Origin: Nostoc sp. NMS7
GTDB taxonomy: Bacteria; Cyanobacteriota; Cyanobacteriia; Cyanobacteriales; Nostocaceae
NCBI RefSeq assembly: GCF_017115085.1
Contig: NZ_JABXKJ010000261.1
Coordinates: 1 to 40,910, forward strand
Direction: 5' to 3'
Length of the DNA: 40,910 nucleotides
The translations under genes and the position numbers were made by a program. Shown here piece by piece: positions 8,501-16,693 of the stretch (its first letter is position 1; each line of letters starts with the position of its first letter). Under the pieces are notes generated by a model. That model was not told the DNA's origin. It worked only from the letters and a program-made list of their open reading frames with translations, and made no database searches.

Positions 8501-9139
8501 TTACTTATTAGGCTGAGGAGTTAGCCGCAGATAGGGTTTGACTTCCTCGTAACCTTTGGGGAATTTCTGTTTGAGTACTTCTGGATCTTTCAGTGAGGGG
8601 ACAATTACAACATCCTCTCCATCTTTCCAGTCAGCTGGTGTTGCCACACTGTAATTATCAGTCAATTGCAGAGAATCAATCACCCGCAAAAGTTCATCAA
8701 AGTTACGTCCCGTGCTGGGAGGGTAGGTGAAAGTGAGACGGAGTTTCTTGTTGGGGTCAATCACGAAAACCGATCGCACTGTCACAGCCGCATTAGCATT
8801 CGGATGGATCATGTCGTAAAGGTCAGAAACCTTGCGATCGGCATCTGCCAAAATTGGGTAGTTAAGGGTGGTGCTTTGAGTTTCTTCGATGTCTCCCACC
8901 CAGCCGTTGTGGGATTCAACGTTATCAACACTAAGTGCGATCGCTTTGACATTGCGCTTGTCAAATTCTGGTTTGAGCTTGGCAACTGTGCCGAGTTCTG
9001 TTGTGCAAACAGGTGTAAAATCAGCAGGGTGAGAAAACAGCACAACCCAGCTCTCACCTGCCCATTCGTAAAAATCGATGTCGCCGTGTGTTGAGGCTTG
9101 CGTAAAGTTGGGTACTGTGTCACCTAGACGGATAGTCAT
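8501..9139 (-). CDS. 1-Cys peroxiredoxin (Prx6 type)
   Basis: A 212-residue peroxiredoxin that reduces peroxides. The peroxidatic cysteine is Cys45 in the signature HPADFTPVCTTELG, the motif of the Prx6 group. No other cysteine occurs in the protein, so it is a true 1-Cys enzyme that needs an external reductant. The C-terminal extension (PADWKDGEDVVIVPSLKDPEV, ending PKGYEEVKPYLRLTPQP) is the Prx6 dimerisation domain. The ATG at 9139 fits the family length. The upstream 270 bp is AT-rich and probably holds the promoter. It is likely monocistronic. Confidence 0.95.
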   Translation of the reverse strand: MTIRLGDTVPNFTQASTHGDIDFYEWAGESWVVLFSHPADFTPVCTTELGTVAKLKPEFDKRNVKAIALSVDNVESHNGWVGDIEETQSTTLNYPILADADRKVSDLYDMIHPNANAAVTVRSVFVIDPNKKLRLTFTYPPSTGRNFDELLRVIDSLQLTDNYSVATPADWKDGEDVVIVPSLKDPEVLKQKFPKGYEEVKPYLRLTPQPNK

Positions 9140-9409
9140 ATTGATATTCCCTGTAGTTAGAAAAGCATATATATTCTAGTATGCCATCATCACATAAAAC
9201 CCCTATTTTCCTATCGGAGTTTAGCGGTTTGAAACAAAATTTTAGGTTGTCAGTACTCTCGGATATGAAACGAGAGAGAGGTAAAATTTATTGACTAAAG
9301 TACACATATATGCTCTAAATTAGTATTTTTTCCCTACAGGTTTTTCTTTACATTTCAAAAATCAAATAGGAATCCTATAGTTATAAATTTCCACGCCGAC
9401 TTACTTATC

Positions 9410-9526
9410 TTAGCTGTGAATGTGTAAGTCTATATCAACTTTACCTTGTTTGACTTGAGCAACGCATCGTAACCACTCATGCCAAACAGCAGGAACAGGA
9501 GTTTCACCATCTTCTATAGTACTCAT
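9410..9526 (-). CDS. Small ORF, 38 residues, possible remnant of a longer gene
   Basis: The ATG at 9526 begins MSTIEDGETPVPAVWHEWLRCVAQVKQGKVDIDLHIHS. GGAG lies 3 nt before the start and GGGAGG about 13 nt before it. The residues just upstream in a different frame (REPNQMSWEDYL) would join smoothly to GDMSTIEDGETPVP if one base were changed, so this may be the intact end of a frameshifted, slightly longer small protein. I do not recognise the family. It lies 46 bp beyond the end of the glycosyltransferase cluster on the same strand. Confidence 0.4.
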   Translation of the reverse strand: MSTIEDGETPVPAVWHEWLRCVAQVKQGKVDIDLHIHS

Positions 9527-9572
9527 GTCTCCAAGTAATCCTCCCAACTCATTTGATTGGGTTCGCGTTGAA

Positions 9573-10754
9573 TTAAATTAATTTGTTTGCCAGAATTTCC
9601 TGGTAAGCTTGGATTGTTTGACGAGCGATCGCATCCCAGCTAAAATTTTCCAAAGCATATTTTTGGGCGTTTAATCCGCGTCGTTGGCGTTCTGCGGGAT
9701 TTTGCAAAGCTTCTTGTAGTAACTCTACCAGTGCTTCGACATCTGTTGCACCCACCCAACCTGACTGACTATCACGTATCTGTTGACAAATATGCACTTG
9801 GTCAGAAATGACTACGGGTGTTCCTGCTACCATCGCTTCAGCGACAGCAATCCCAAAATTTTCGTAGTAGGAAGGCAAGACAAATAAATCAGCAGCTTGT
9901 AGTAAACTAAATTTTAGTTCACCAGTTACAAAGCCAGTAATTGTAGTGTGCGATCGCAGTGGTGAATTTTGAATTTGGGATATTATCTTTTGTTCGTAAT
10001 CTGGATCTTGGGGATTTGTTCCAGCTAAGACAAAATGAAACTTATAACCAACCGCTAATAGCTTTTCTAGCGCTGGAATCAACAAATTAAACCCTTTTTT
10101 TGGGTCAATTCGTGACATAAACAGCACTAACGGTACATCCTTTGGTATTTTTAACAACTGATCAGATACATTTTTAAGAAACGATTCAGGGGGGATTACA
10201 CCCAAGGGAATCACCAACTCTGGCGTAGATACTCCAAATCGTTCTGATATTTTAGCTTCTTGATCGCTGGTAAAATGAATAGCTGCCGCACCAGCTAAAT
10301 TTTGACGTTCTATAATTGCGACATAAAGCTGTTTTAATTGCTTTTTCTTGCGTAAATCAGCCGGATCAAGAGTACCCAAAGGACGGAAAATATAAGGTAG
10401 CTTTTGCTGACGACACACAATAGCAGCAGCACTAATTATTGGGGAGAATAGAGCATGAATATGTGCTATGTCAAACTCATGAGCATGACGTTTTAGCCAG
10501 TTTAATAAATCTAGAGAAAATTTGTAGCGACGAAACGGGGCGCAACGAAAGTAAATTATTTCATAGCCATCTTGTTTAATTGGGCGATTTAAAGGAACAT
10601 CCAGAGGTGTTTGACCATTATCGCCATTACTATCAGTTGTGAGAATTGTAACTTCCACTCCCTCTTTTACCAATGCTGGAGCTAATCCTAGTACCATTTG
10701 ACTGGGGCCGCCGTAAATCAGAGAAATTGAGGGGACAATTTGTAATATTTTCAT
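9573..10754 (-). CDS. hpsP: GT4 glycosyltransferase, HpsP-like (exopolysaccharide)
   Basis: A 393-residue retaining glycosyltransferase of family GT4 with a GT-B fold. The N-terminal half starts MKILQIVPSISLIYGGPSQM with the Gly-rich acceptor loop. The C-terminal half has VLFMSRIDPKKGFNLLIPA and the donor-binding EX7E-type region FGIAVAEAMVAGTPVVISD. I start at the ATG 10754; an upstream TTG at 10772 is less likely. It is the last gene of the minus-strand polysaccharide cluster, 182 bp after the second GT4 gene, with a repeat element between. The hpsP name rests on cluster order (hpsL-acyltransferase-hpsN-hpsO-hpsP) and remembered similarity. The GT4 call is firm; the sugar is unknown. Confidence 0.85.
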   Translation of the reverse strand: MKILQIVPSISLIYGGPSQMVLGLAPALVKEGVEVTILTTDSNGDNGQTPLDVPLNRPIKQDGYEIIYFRCAPFRRYKFSLDLLNWLKRHAHEFDIAHIHALFSPIISAAAIVCRQQKLPYIFRPLGTLDPADLRKKKQLKQLYVAIIERQNLAGAAAIHFTSDQEAKISERFGVSTPELVIPLGVIPPESFLKNVSDQLLKIPKDVPLVLFMSRIDPKKGFNLLIPALEKLLAVGYKFHFVLAGTNPQDPDYEQKIISQIQNSPLRSHTTITGFVTGELKFSLLQAADLFVLPSYYENFGIAVAEAMVAGTPVVISDQVHICQQIRDSQSGWVGATDVEALVELLQEALQNPAERQRRGLNAQKYALENFSWDAIARQTIQAYQEILANKLI

Positions 10755-10779
10755 TTTTTTGTCATTAATCAAGGTTTTT

Positions 10780-10915
10780 TAACCCACGGAGGTGGGTTTT
10801 GTCTGTGTAGCCAAGCCAGTGCGTTGGGCGGGCAATGCCCGACTTGTTCGCGCAGCGTCTCCCCCTGGGAGAAGCACCTGGCGCGCGACTTCTAGTCGCC
10901 CAGGCTAGTAATAAA
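10780..10915. repeat. Nested palindromic repeats between two glycosyltransferase genes
   Basis: AACCCAC/GTGGGTT (about 10781-10799) forms a hairpin followed by TTTGTCTGTGTAGCC, and GCGACTTCTAGTCGC (about 10885-10900) forms another. Between them sits GGGCGGGCAATGCCCG plus a GTTCGCGCAGCGTCTCC unit. These are interspersed cyanobacterial repeats, one apparently inserted in another. They could attenuate transcription between the two glycosyltransferase genes. Confidence 0.55.
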
Positions 10916-10936
10916 TTAGATTTTTAAAACATCCTC

Positions 10937-12112
10937 TTAATGACTATTAACTAATTCTTGATAAAACTCTAATTGCTGTTTAGCTAAAGCTTTATTTGTA
11001 TATTTAATCATTGCTTTTTGATAACCCATTTCACCCAGACTGTGAGCAAAATAGGGTTTATCCATTAACTGAACTAAGCAATTAGCAAGGGCTTGAGTAT
11101 CACCTTCGGGAAATACTAAACCAGCATCGCCAATTACATAGGGAATTTCCCCAGAATCAGAACCAATTACAGGTACTTGGCAAGCCATCGCCTCAATTAG
11201 CACATGACCAAACTGTTCTTTCCAGCCAACAGATGTTAAGGTTTTAAACTTGTAAGTTGTTTCTGAAGGCAGTACTAAAGTACTCATTAAATTGATATAG
11301 TTTGCAACCTGATCATGAGGGACACTTTCTAGCAAAATTAACCGTTCTTTAATATGATTTTCCGTCGCTATTTTGATTAATTCACTTTGCAACTCTCCCC
11401 GTCCCAGGAGGAGTAATTTCCAAGGTTTGTTTTTCAAAGTGATTAAGGCTTGTAAAAGTGTTAATAAACCCTTTTCTTGTACAAAACGCCCTACAAAGCC
11501 TATCACAAAATCGGTTTTTTCAATACCCAACTTAGCTGCTAATTCCGGTTGCGCCTTGGGAGTAAATAGACTTTCATCTATGCCCAGTTGTGGCATAACT
11601 TTAATTGACCCTTGATATCCCCGTTGTCGCAAAACTTCTGCTCCATCCTGATTGCCACAAATGATCCCGTGGCTGTGGTTGAGGTTATATTTTTCTAACA
11701 AAGAAACTGGGAGTTTCAGTTTGTATGGAAGATTCCACCAAGTAAAAAATACATTTTTTGCCTTGAGTCCTAAGAATTTATTTAAGACAATCATTTGAGT
11801 ATAAGCCAATGCTCTAGACCCTTGTTCTACCTGAATAATTTGGGGACGAAACCATTTTAACAAAGATATCAAATCGACACCAAAGGTAAGGAGTCCCTGA
11901 TGATTTTGACTAAAATTAGAAATAGGAACTATTCTAAATGTGCCTTCATCGCGGTATTCAGTTTCAATAATTCTGTTTTGCACACCACCTGGTTTCCAGC
12001 GCTTTGGGACTACAACTGTCACTTCAATGTCAGGTTCTAGTTGAGATAAAGCGCGTAATTTTTCACAGTTCAAGTCTACGATATAAGTGTGACTAGCAAC
12101 TAAAATTTTCAT
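10937..12112 (-). CDS. hpsO: GT4 glycosyltransferase, HpsO-like (exopolysaccharide)
   Basis: A 391-residue GT4 glycosyltransferase (GT-B). It begins MKILVASHTYIVDLNCEKLRAL, has VIGFVGRFVQEKGLLTLLQAL at the start of the nucleotide-sugar domain, and HVLIEAMACQVPVIGSDSGEIPYVIGDAG, which holds the EX7E-type motif. It lacks a signal peptide or membrane segment, so it acts at the cytoplasmic face of the membrane. It is fourth in the minus-strand cluster, 91 bp after the GT2 gene. The hpsO label comes from its position and recalled family resemblance to the hormogonium polysaccharide enzymes of Nostoc; the sugar transferred cannot be read from sequence. Confidence 0.87.
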   Translation of the reverse strand: MKILVASHTYIVDLNCEKLRALSQLEPDIEVTVVVPKRWKPGGVQNRIIETEYRDEGTFRIVPISNFSQNHQGLLTFGVDLISLLKWFRPQIIQVEQGSRALAYTQMIVLNKFLGLKAKNVFFTWWNLPYKLKLPVSLLEKYNLNHSHGIICGNQDGAEVLRQRGYQGSIKVMPQLGIDESLFTPKAQPELAAKLGIEKTDFVIGFVGRFVQEKGLLTLLQALITLKNKPWKLLLLGRGELQSELIKIATENHIKERLILLESVPHDQVANYINLMSTLVLPSETTYKFKTLTSVGWKEQFGHVLIEAMACQVPVIGSDSGEIPYVIGDAGLVFPEGDTQALANCLVQLMDKPYFAHSLGEMGYQKAMIKYTNKALAKQQLEFYQELVNSH

Positions 12113-12150
12113 TGTTAGTTATCCTTTGGTATTCACTAACTCCTAACTCC

Positions 12151-12178
12151 TGTACAGACGTGATTAATCGCGTCTCTC
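12151..12178. repeat. Interspersed palindrome with GATTAATCGCGTC
   Basis: TGTACAGACGTGATTAATCG begins this unit, and the near-palindromic core GACG(T/C)GATTAATCGCGTC is flanked by CTAACTCC repeats. Two closer copies of the same unit lie at 34467-34493 and 34503-34529. Confidence 0.7.
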
Positions 12179-12203
12179 CAAACTCCAAACTCCTAACTCC
12201 TAA

Positions 12204-13184
12204 CTAAACTTGTTCATCCAATCGACTATAAATTTGACCGTCATTCCATATTGATTGGATGACAGTACCTAAGGCTTTGAAAAAACCCAAAATGTAGAAA
12301 ATAGCACGAGTGACAATTTTGATGGGGGAACCGCTTTTATGGCAAGGTGGGCGTCCCAGTACGTGACAGTCAAATAAACGGGCGAATAGGCGTAAAGCTT
12401 GAGTTGGAGTCAGGTTTTTCAGCCCCAGCAAGAAATGGTTGTGGTAGAAAGTGAGTTGATATTTGAGCGATCGCATACTAATATCATGACAACCCCCTGT
12501 TTCTTCGCCTAAATGCACCAAATGGGCTTCTGGGTCGTACCAAATCTTATATCCCGTCTGGCGCACCCGCAAACAAAAGTCTGACTCTTCCCGCACCGCA
12601 CTACCGCCAAACCTTTCATCAAACCTCAGCCCGTACTTAGTAAAAATTTCGCGCCGAAAAGACATATTGCAACCCCTCGCTGTCAGCACTTGCTGGGGTT
12701 TAATCGTATGTACTAAATCAATATGATACCAAGCAATTCCTGGGTCCATAGCCTGGGGAGGTAGATATTCAATCTCTAAATCTCCTCCCGAATCACCCAA
12801 TTTCATTCTGTCAAATACCCGTCCGGCGACAGCCCCCACCTCTGGATTTTGCAAATAATTTTTTGCATGGGCTGCTAACAATCCTGGAGTTAATTGAACA
12901 TCATCATCAATAAATAATATTATTTCACCAGAAGACCGCCGGACAGCATAATTCCGCGCCCCTGGCAAACTTGCCCAATCTAAGCGCAACCATTTAATTT
13001 TACCTGCCTTTGCCATCTCTTCCAGGTAGGCTTGAATTTCTGGTTGGTGTTTTGCGGTTTGGTCTACAACTAAAACTTCAAAATTTGGATAGTCCTGTTT
13101 TAAGACATCCACAATGCTATCACGTAGCGCTTCCTCTCGCCCATAGGTTGGTATAATTACAGAAATTAAAGGGTAATTAGTCAT
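12204..13184 (-). CDS. hpsN: GT2 glycosyltransferase, HpsN-like (exopolysaccharide)
   Basis: A 326-residue inverting glycosyltransferase of family GT2 with a GT-A fold. PLISVIIPTYGREEALRDSI opens the nucleotide-binding domain, and ILFIDDDVQL contains the metal-binding DXD-type motif. GCNMSFRREIFTKYGLRFDERFGGSAVREESDFCLRV carries the acceptor-site ED/EE region. No strong membrane helix is visible. It lies 58 bp after the acyltransferase gene and 91 bp before the first GT4 gene on the same strand, which suggests one operon. The hpsN label is from operon order and recollection of the family; the GT2 assignment is clear. Confidence 0.87.
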   Translation of the reverse strand: MTNYPLISVIIPTYGREEALRDSIVDVLKQDYPNFEVLVVDQTAKHQPEIQAYLEEMAKAGKIKWLRLDWASLPGARNYAVRRSSGEIILFIDDDVQLTPGLLAAHAKNYLQNPEVGAVAGRVFDRMKLGDSGGDLEIEYLPPQAMDPGIAWYHIDLVHTIKPQQVLTARGCNMSFRREIFTKYGLRFDERFGGSAVREESDFCLRVRQTGYKIWYDPEAHLVHLGEETGGCHDISMRSLKYQLTFYHNHFLLGLKNLTPTQALRLFARLFDCHVLGRPPCHKSGSPIKIVTRAIFYILGFFKALGTVIQSIWNDGQIYSRLDEQV

Positions 13185-13242
13185 AATTTTTTCTACTACT
13201 TTATCTAAAGGTAATTGGAATTTTCGTTAATCATCTGAAACA

Positions 13243-14364
13243 CTAATTTTGCTTATTCATGACTGTTCCAAGCATTTTCATGAGGAATCGCTCTATTCTA
13301 ATAAATGAAAATACATAAATTGCCAGTAATATACTCACTATTATTAAAGAAACTCCTATCTTCAAATAGTTATTTATTTGAATCACATAATTTAATTTAG
13401 GTAATAAAACAAAATACAAAGGTTGATGAATTAGATAAATTTGATAAGAATAAATTCCTAATATACTAAAAAAGCTTAATATATGTTGAATTTTAGCTAT
13501 TTTAGCGAGATGGGATAATAATGCTTGAATACCAAAAAAAAATAAAGGAGTAAATAGCATATCTATACCTAACATATATATATATTTGATTTTAAAAATA
13601 GTTAAGATAGCATAAATAATAAATCCCAGACTAAAAAGAATGCTTGAAACAATCAAATCTGTTTTTCTAAAAATTTGATGCTTGGCATAGATAATTCCCC
13701 AATAAAGTCCTAGACAGAACTGAAATAAATAACTTCCTATAAAATTATCTTGTAAGAAAAATAAATAATTATTTGTATGATGATTTATTAAAAAGTAAAA
13801 AGCTAATAACTTCGTTATTATTGCTCCTATAAGTCCTAAAATTAATATTTTATTCTGGTGAGTTTTGCAAAATAAAAATATCAATGGTGTAAGTAAATAA
13901 GCCTCTAAAATTACTGTGAAAAACCAAAAACCAGGGTTGATTGATTGGAATCTTATCCCGGCTATACCTATAAATGATAAGAAAAAATTTAGGTTTAAAT
14001 TAATCTTAATATTAACAAGTAAATAAAGTAAACAAGTTAATATAACAGCTAGTATATAAGCAGGATATATTCTATATAAACGTTTAAGTAGCCATGATTT
14101 CCAGTTAATTTTAATCTCCTCTATCTGGTTTTTTTGTAACTTAGAGATGAGAGCATAACTTGTGTTAAAACCAGCCATTAAAAAGAAGATATCTACAGCA
14201 GCATATCCGAGCTTTGCTCCATTACTATCTAAAACTGAAATTAGTTGCGATCGCGCCGGATAATTTTGAAAAAAATGAAATATGACAATTGCTAAAATTG
14301 CTAATCCTTTTATCTGGTCAATCCAATTAAATCTAGTTTGGCGTGTTTGACTGTGAGTATTCAT
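13243..14364 (-). CDS. Membrane acyltransferase (acyltransferase family 3)
   Basis: A 373-residue polytopic membrane protein of the Acyl_transf_3 (OafA/ExoZ-like) family, which adds acetyl or other acyl groups to polysaccharides. The N-terminal RFNWIDQIKGLAILAIVIFHFFQ contains the conserved Arg/Asp region and the catalytic-type His in the first helix. DIFFLMAGFNTSYAL follows, and about ten hydrophobic segments run to the end. It is markedly more AT-rich than its neighbours (Ile/Leu/Asn/Lys-rich), possibly reflecting separate origin. It lies between the polymerase-like gene and the GT2 gene, so it probably decorates the same polymer. Confidence 0.88.
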   Translation of the reverse strand: MNTHSQTRQTRFNWIDQIKGLAILAIVIFHFFQNYPARSQLISVLDSNGAKLGYAAVDIFFLMAGFNTSYALISKLQKNQIEEIKINWKSWLLKRLYRIYPAYILAVILTCLLYLLVNIKINLNLNFFLSFIGIAGIRFQSINPGFWFFTVILEAYLLTPLIFLFCKTHQNKILILGLIGAIITKLLAFYFLINHHTNNYLFFLQDNFIGSYLFQFCLGLYWGIIYAKHQIFRKTDLIVSSILFSLGFIIYAILTIFKIKYIYMLGIDMLFTPLFFFGIQALLSHLAKIAKIQHILSFFSILGIYSYQIYLIHQPLYFVLLPKLNYVIQINNYLKIGVSLIIVSILLAIYVFSFIRIERFLMKMLGTVMNKQN

Positions 14365-14563
14365 ATATCTGATATCTCGGAGTTTATATTCAGCTTGATA
14401 TCCAGTAATTCGACCTTTAGATGCTGATTATTCGCTAATACTTACTGATAACCAGACTTAGCCACTAAGAGGATTTAGCAACCCTTGGTTAAGCTTAATA
14501 CACAAGCAAGGTTCTGTCCACCGATAGCGTACTGGAGTATTCTCACTATGTCCCGTCAGCTTA

Positions 14564-16204
14564 TTAGAGTTTTTTGTTTTTCTGCTTAGGATTTGCTTCT
14601 TCCTTCTCTTGTTTATCTAATATCGGCAATTTGAAAAGAACTCCTGCAAAAAACCAGTAATAGACAGCAACCGGATCAACATCTAGAGGATAGTAGTAGG
14701 TGTTGTAGCTAATAAACAATATAAACACCCATAAAGCTGCTCCGTAACTGCGGAAATTACGGTTCTTTATGGAGCGATAGGTTTTAAAGCCAATAATTGT
14801 TAAAGTTGTTACCAAACCCAGAAACGCTAGTACTCCAATAATTCCAACTTCATAAAGTACTTTGGGATAGTAGGTTTCCACAAGCTTAGTTTTACCCAAT
14901 GCACGGGTAGAGTTAGTTGCTCGACCTAAGCCACTTCCCAGTGGACCGTCTACGGTTTTCCAATTCTCTTCAAATTGCTGGATGATAAAATCTTGAGGTG
15001 GTGAAGCGTCCCAGCGACCAGTAAAACTCTCGGTTCTCTCTTGCACTAGAACAGGGTTAGTCACGATCGCAATTCCCACAATCAAGGCAAGTCCCACGCC
15101 TATGGGGATAAATCGTTTCAGGTTGCCAATTTGTCCAGTGAGCAATAGCAAAATCCCGAAGCAGATTGGTACTAAAGCTAAGGCGATTCTCTGTCCAGAA
15201 ATAACAGAATTGAGAAAGACTGTCACTAAAGAACCTAAACCGACTAGCCGCCATATTGGGGAGGGATCGGTGAAGCCGGTGGCAAAAGTAAAAAAGGTGC
15301 TGGCAATTAAGAACCATGCCCACTGCCAAGGAGCTACAAATGTCCCTGGTAGGCGAATAACCCCTTCATCAGGACTATATACTAGCGCTCCACCAAAATA
15401 ACATCTGGCTTCGAGTGTTGCTCTAAATAAGGCGTCTCCTTCAAGACCTCTAGTGCCTTGACATACACCCGTTATTAGTAAGAAGTATTGAATAAATCCC
15501 AGCACACAGCAAATTAGTATAAGAGCAATCTGGAGGCGTGATAAAAATAGAAAATCCCGTTTATCCCGAATTAAATAGTAAGCACAACCAATCAGGGGGA
15601 CATAGCCTAAAAATATTTTTAGTCCGAGAATTCCCATACCTAAAGGTATTTCTGGGGGACCTTTTTCTAATAGTCCCGAAATAGGCGGGTTAAACTGCTG
15701 TCCACCATTGACAAATAACAGTGTTAGCAGACTGCAACCCAAAACAATATAAAGTGGGATTTTAATGCCTTGGGGAATAATTAGGGGTAGCCCCTGTTTC
15801 CGGCAAGTCTGCCAAAGTCCAATTAGCGCTGGAACGTAAAATGCATCTTTAGCTAATTGGAGTATGGGACTATCGCCTAAGTAGTAGGTGATAGTACCCC
15901 CAATAGGTACGTAAATGATGAAGGCATATAGCGCTTGGCGGGGGTATTTGTAGGAAAGGGACATGATGATTATCCCTAAGACGCCAGGGACTGCTGCTTT
16001 AATTCCAGCTAGGAAAAAGAGCAGAATGCCAACGAAGACACCGCCAAAAGTGGCGGTGGTAAGTAAGCTAATGAGTTCTTTACGTGCTTGGGCTGCTTTG
16101 CGCTTTTGGGCTAACTGTTCTTTGAGGTTAAGGGTAGAAGTTTCCTTTTTAGCCTGCTTTTTCGATTTTTTAGATTGCTGAGATTTTGACTTGAATTTTG
16201 GCAT
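14564..16204 (-). CDS. hpsL: HpsL-like O-antigen polymerase/ligase-type membrane protein
   Basis: From the ATG at 16204 this is 546 residues; an upstream TTG at 16252 is less likely because the basic MPKFKSKSQQSKKSKKQAKKE leader is the natural N-terminus. A highly charged coiled region (to about residue 45) precedes roughly a dozen hydrophobic helices with a large external loop. That loop is typical of Wzy polymerases and WaaL ligases, which join repeat units outside the membrane. The KEQLAQKRKAAQARKELISLLTTATFGG stretch matches what I recall of HpsL from hormogonium-forming cyanobacteria. It is the first gene of the minus-strand cluster, separated from the acyltransferase by 199 bp. Polymerase activity is inference. 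Confidence 0.8.
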   Translation of the reverse strand: MPKFKSKSQQSKKSKKQAKKETSTLNLKEQLAQKRKAAQARKELISLLTTATFGGVFVGILLFFLAGIKAAVPGVLGIIIMSLSYKYPRQALYAFIIYVPIGGTITYYLGDSPILQLAKDAFYVPALIGLWQTCRKQGLPLIIPQGIKIPLYIVLGCSLLTLLFVNGGQQFNPPISGLLEKGPPEIPLGMGILGLKIFLGYVPLIGCAYYLIRDKRDFLFLSRLQIALILICCVLGFIQYFLLITGVCQGTRGLEGDALFRATLEARCYFGGALVYSPDEGVIRLPGTFVAPWQWAWFLIASTFFTFATGFTDPSPIWRLVGLGSLVTVFLNSVISGQRIALALVPICFGILLLLTGQIGNLKRFIPIGVGLALIVGIAIVTNPVLVQERTESFTGRWDASPPQDFIIQQFEENWKTVDGPLGSGLGRATNSTRALGKTKLVETYYPKVLYEVGIIGVLAFLGLVTTLTIIGFKTYRSIKNRNFRSYGAALWVFILFISYNTYYYPLDVDPVAVYYWFFAGVLFKLPILDKQEKEEANPKQKNKKL

Positions 16205-16693
16205 GGTGGTGCTGTAGCCTATCAGCCTCAGAGAATCTATTATAGTTGACAAATTTCTTTGGATTGCTGTAACTCGTGCAATCCGAATTCATCTCTAATT
16301 GATTGATTTAATAATTTGTAATTAAAAATGCTATAGCAGTTATCGGTTGAGTGAGGTACAAGAACCCCACCCCCAACCTCCTCCCCGCTCTTCGAGAGTG
16401 ATTAGGAAACGCTATAAATCTTAATCTTTTTGAATTATCAAAAAAATTCTCTCCTGTTTCCAAAATATAAATTAGCCAGATAAGTAGGTAGGCGTAATTA
16501 AACATAAGATCAAACCTCACCTTCAATCCCTCTCCGAACTCACGGAGAGGGAAGCCGGAGGCAGGGTGAGGTTTTATATTTAATTTGACCCACTTACTTA
16601 TTGCAAATACAAATTTCACAGCTTCTACAGATAACCAAGGCTGGTTAATTTGCAGAAGCTATGACGAAAAATTGGTGCTTGATAATAGCTAAT
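16205..16693. other. Intergenic region with a REP-like element
   Basis: No gene is supported. AAACCTCACC (16512-16521) pairs with GGTGAGGTTT (16565-16574), enclosing CCTCTCCG/CGGAGAGG (about 16529-16550). This is the fullest copy of the REP-like element also seen near 7285 and 31949. The hpsL promoter should lie near 16205-16300, but no clear box is visible. Confidence 0.6.
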
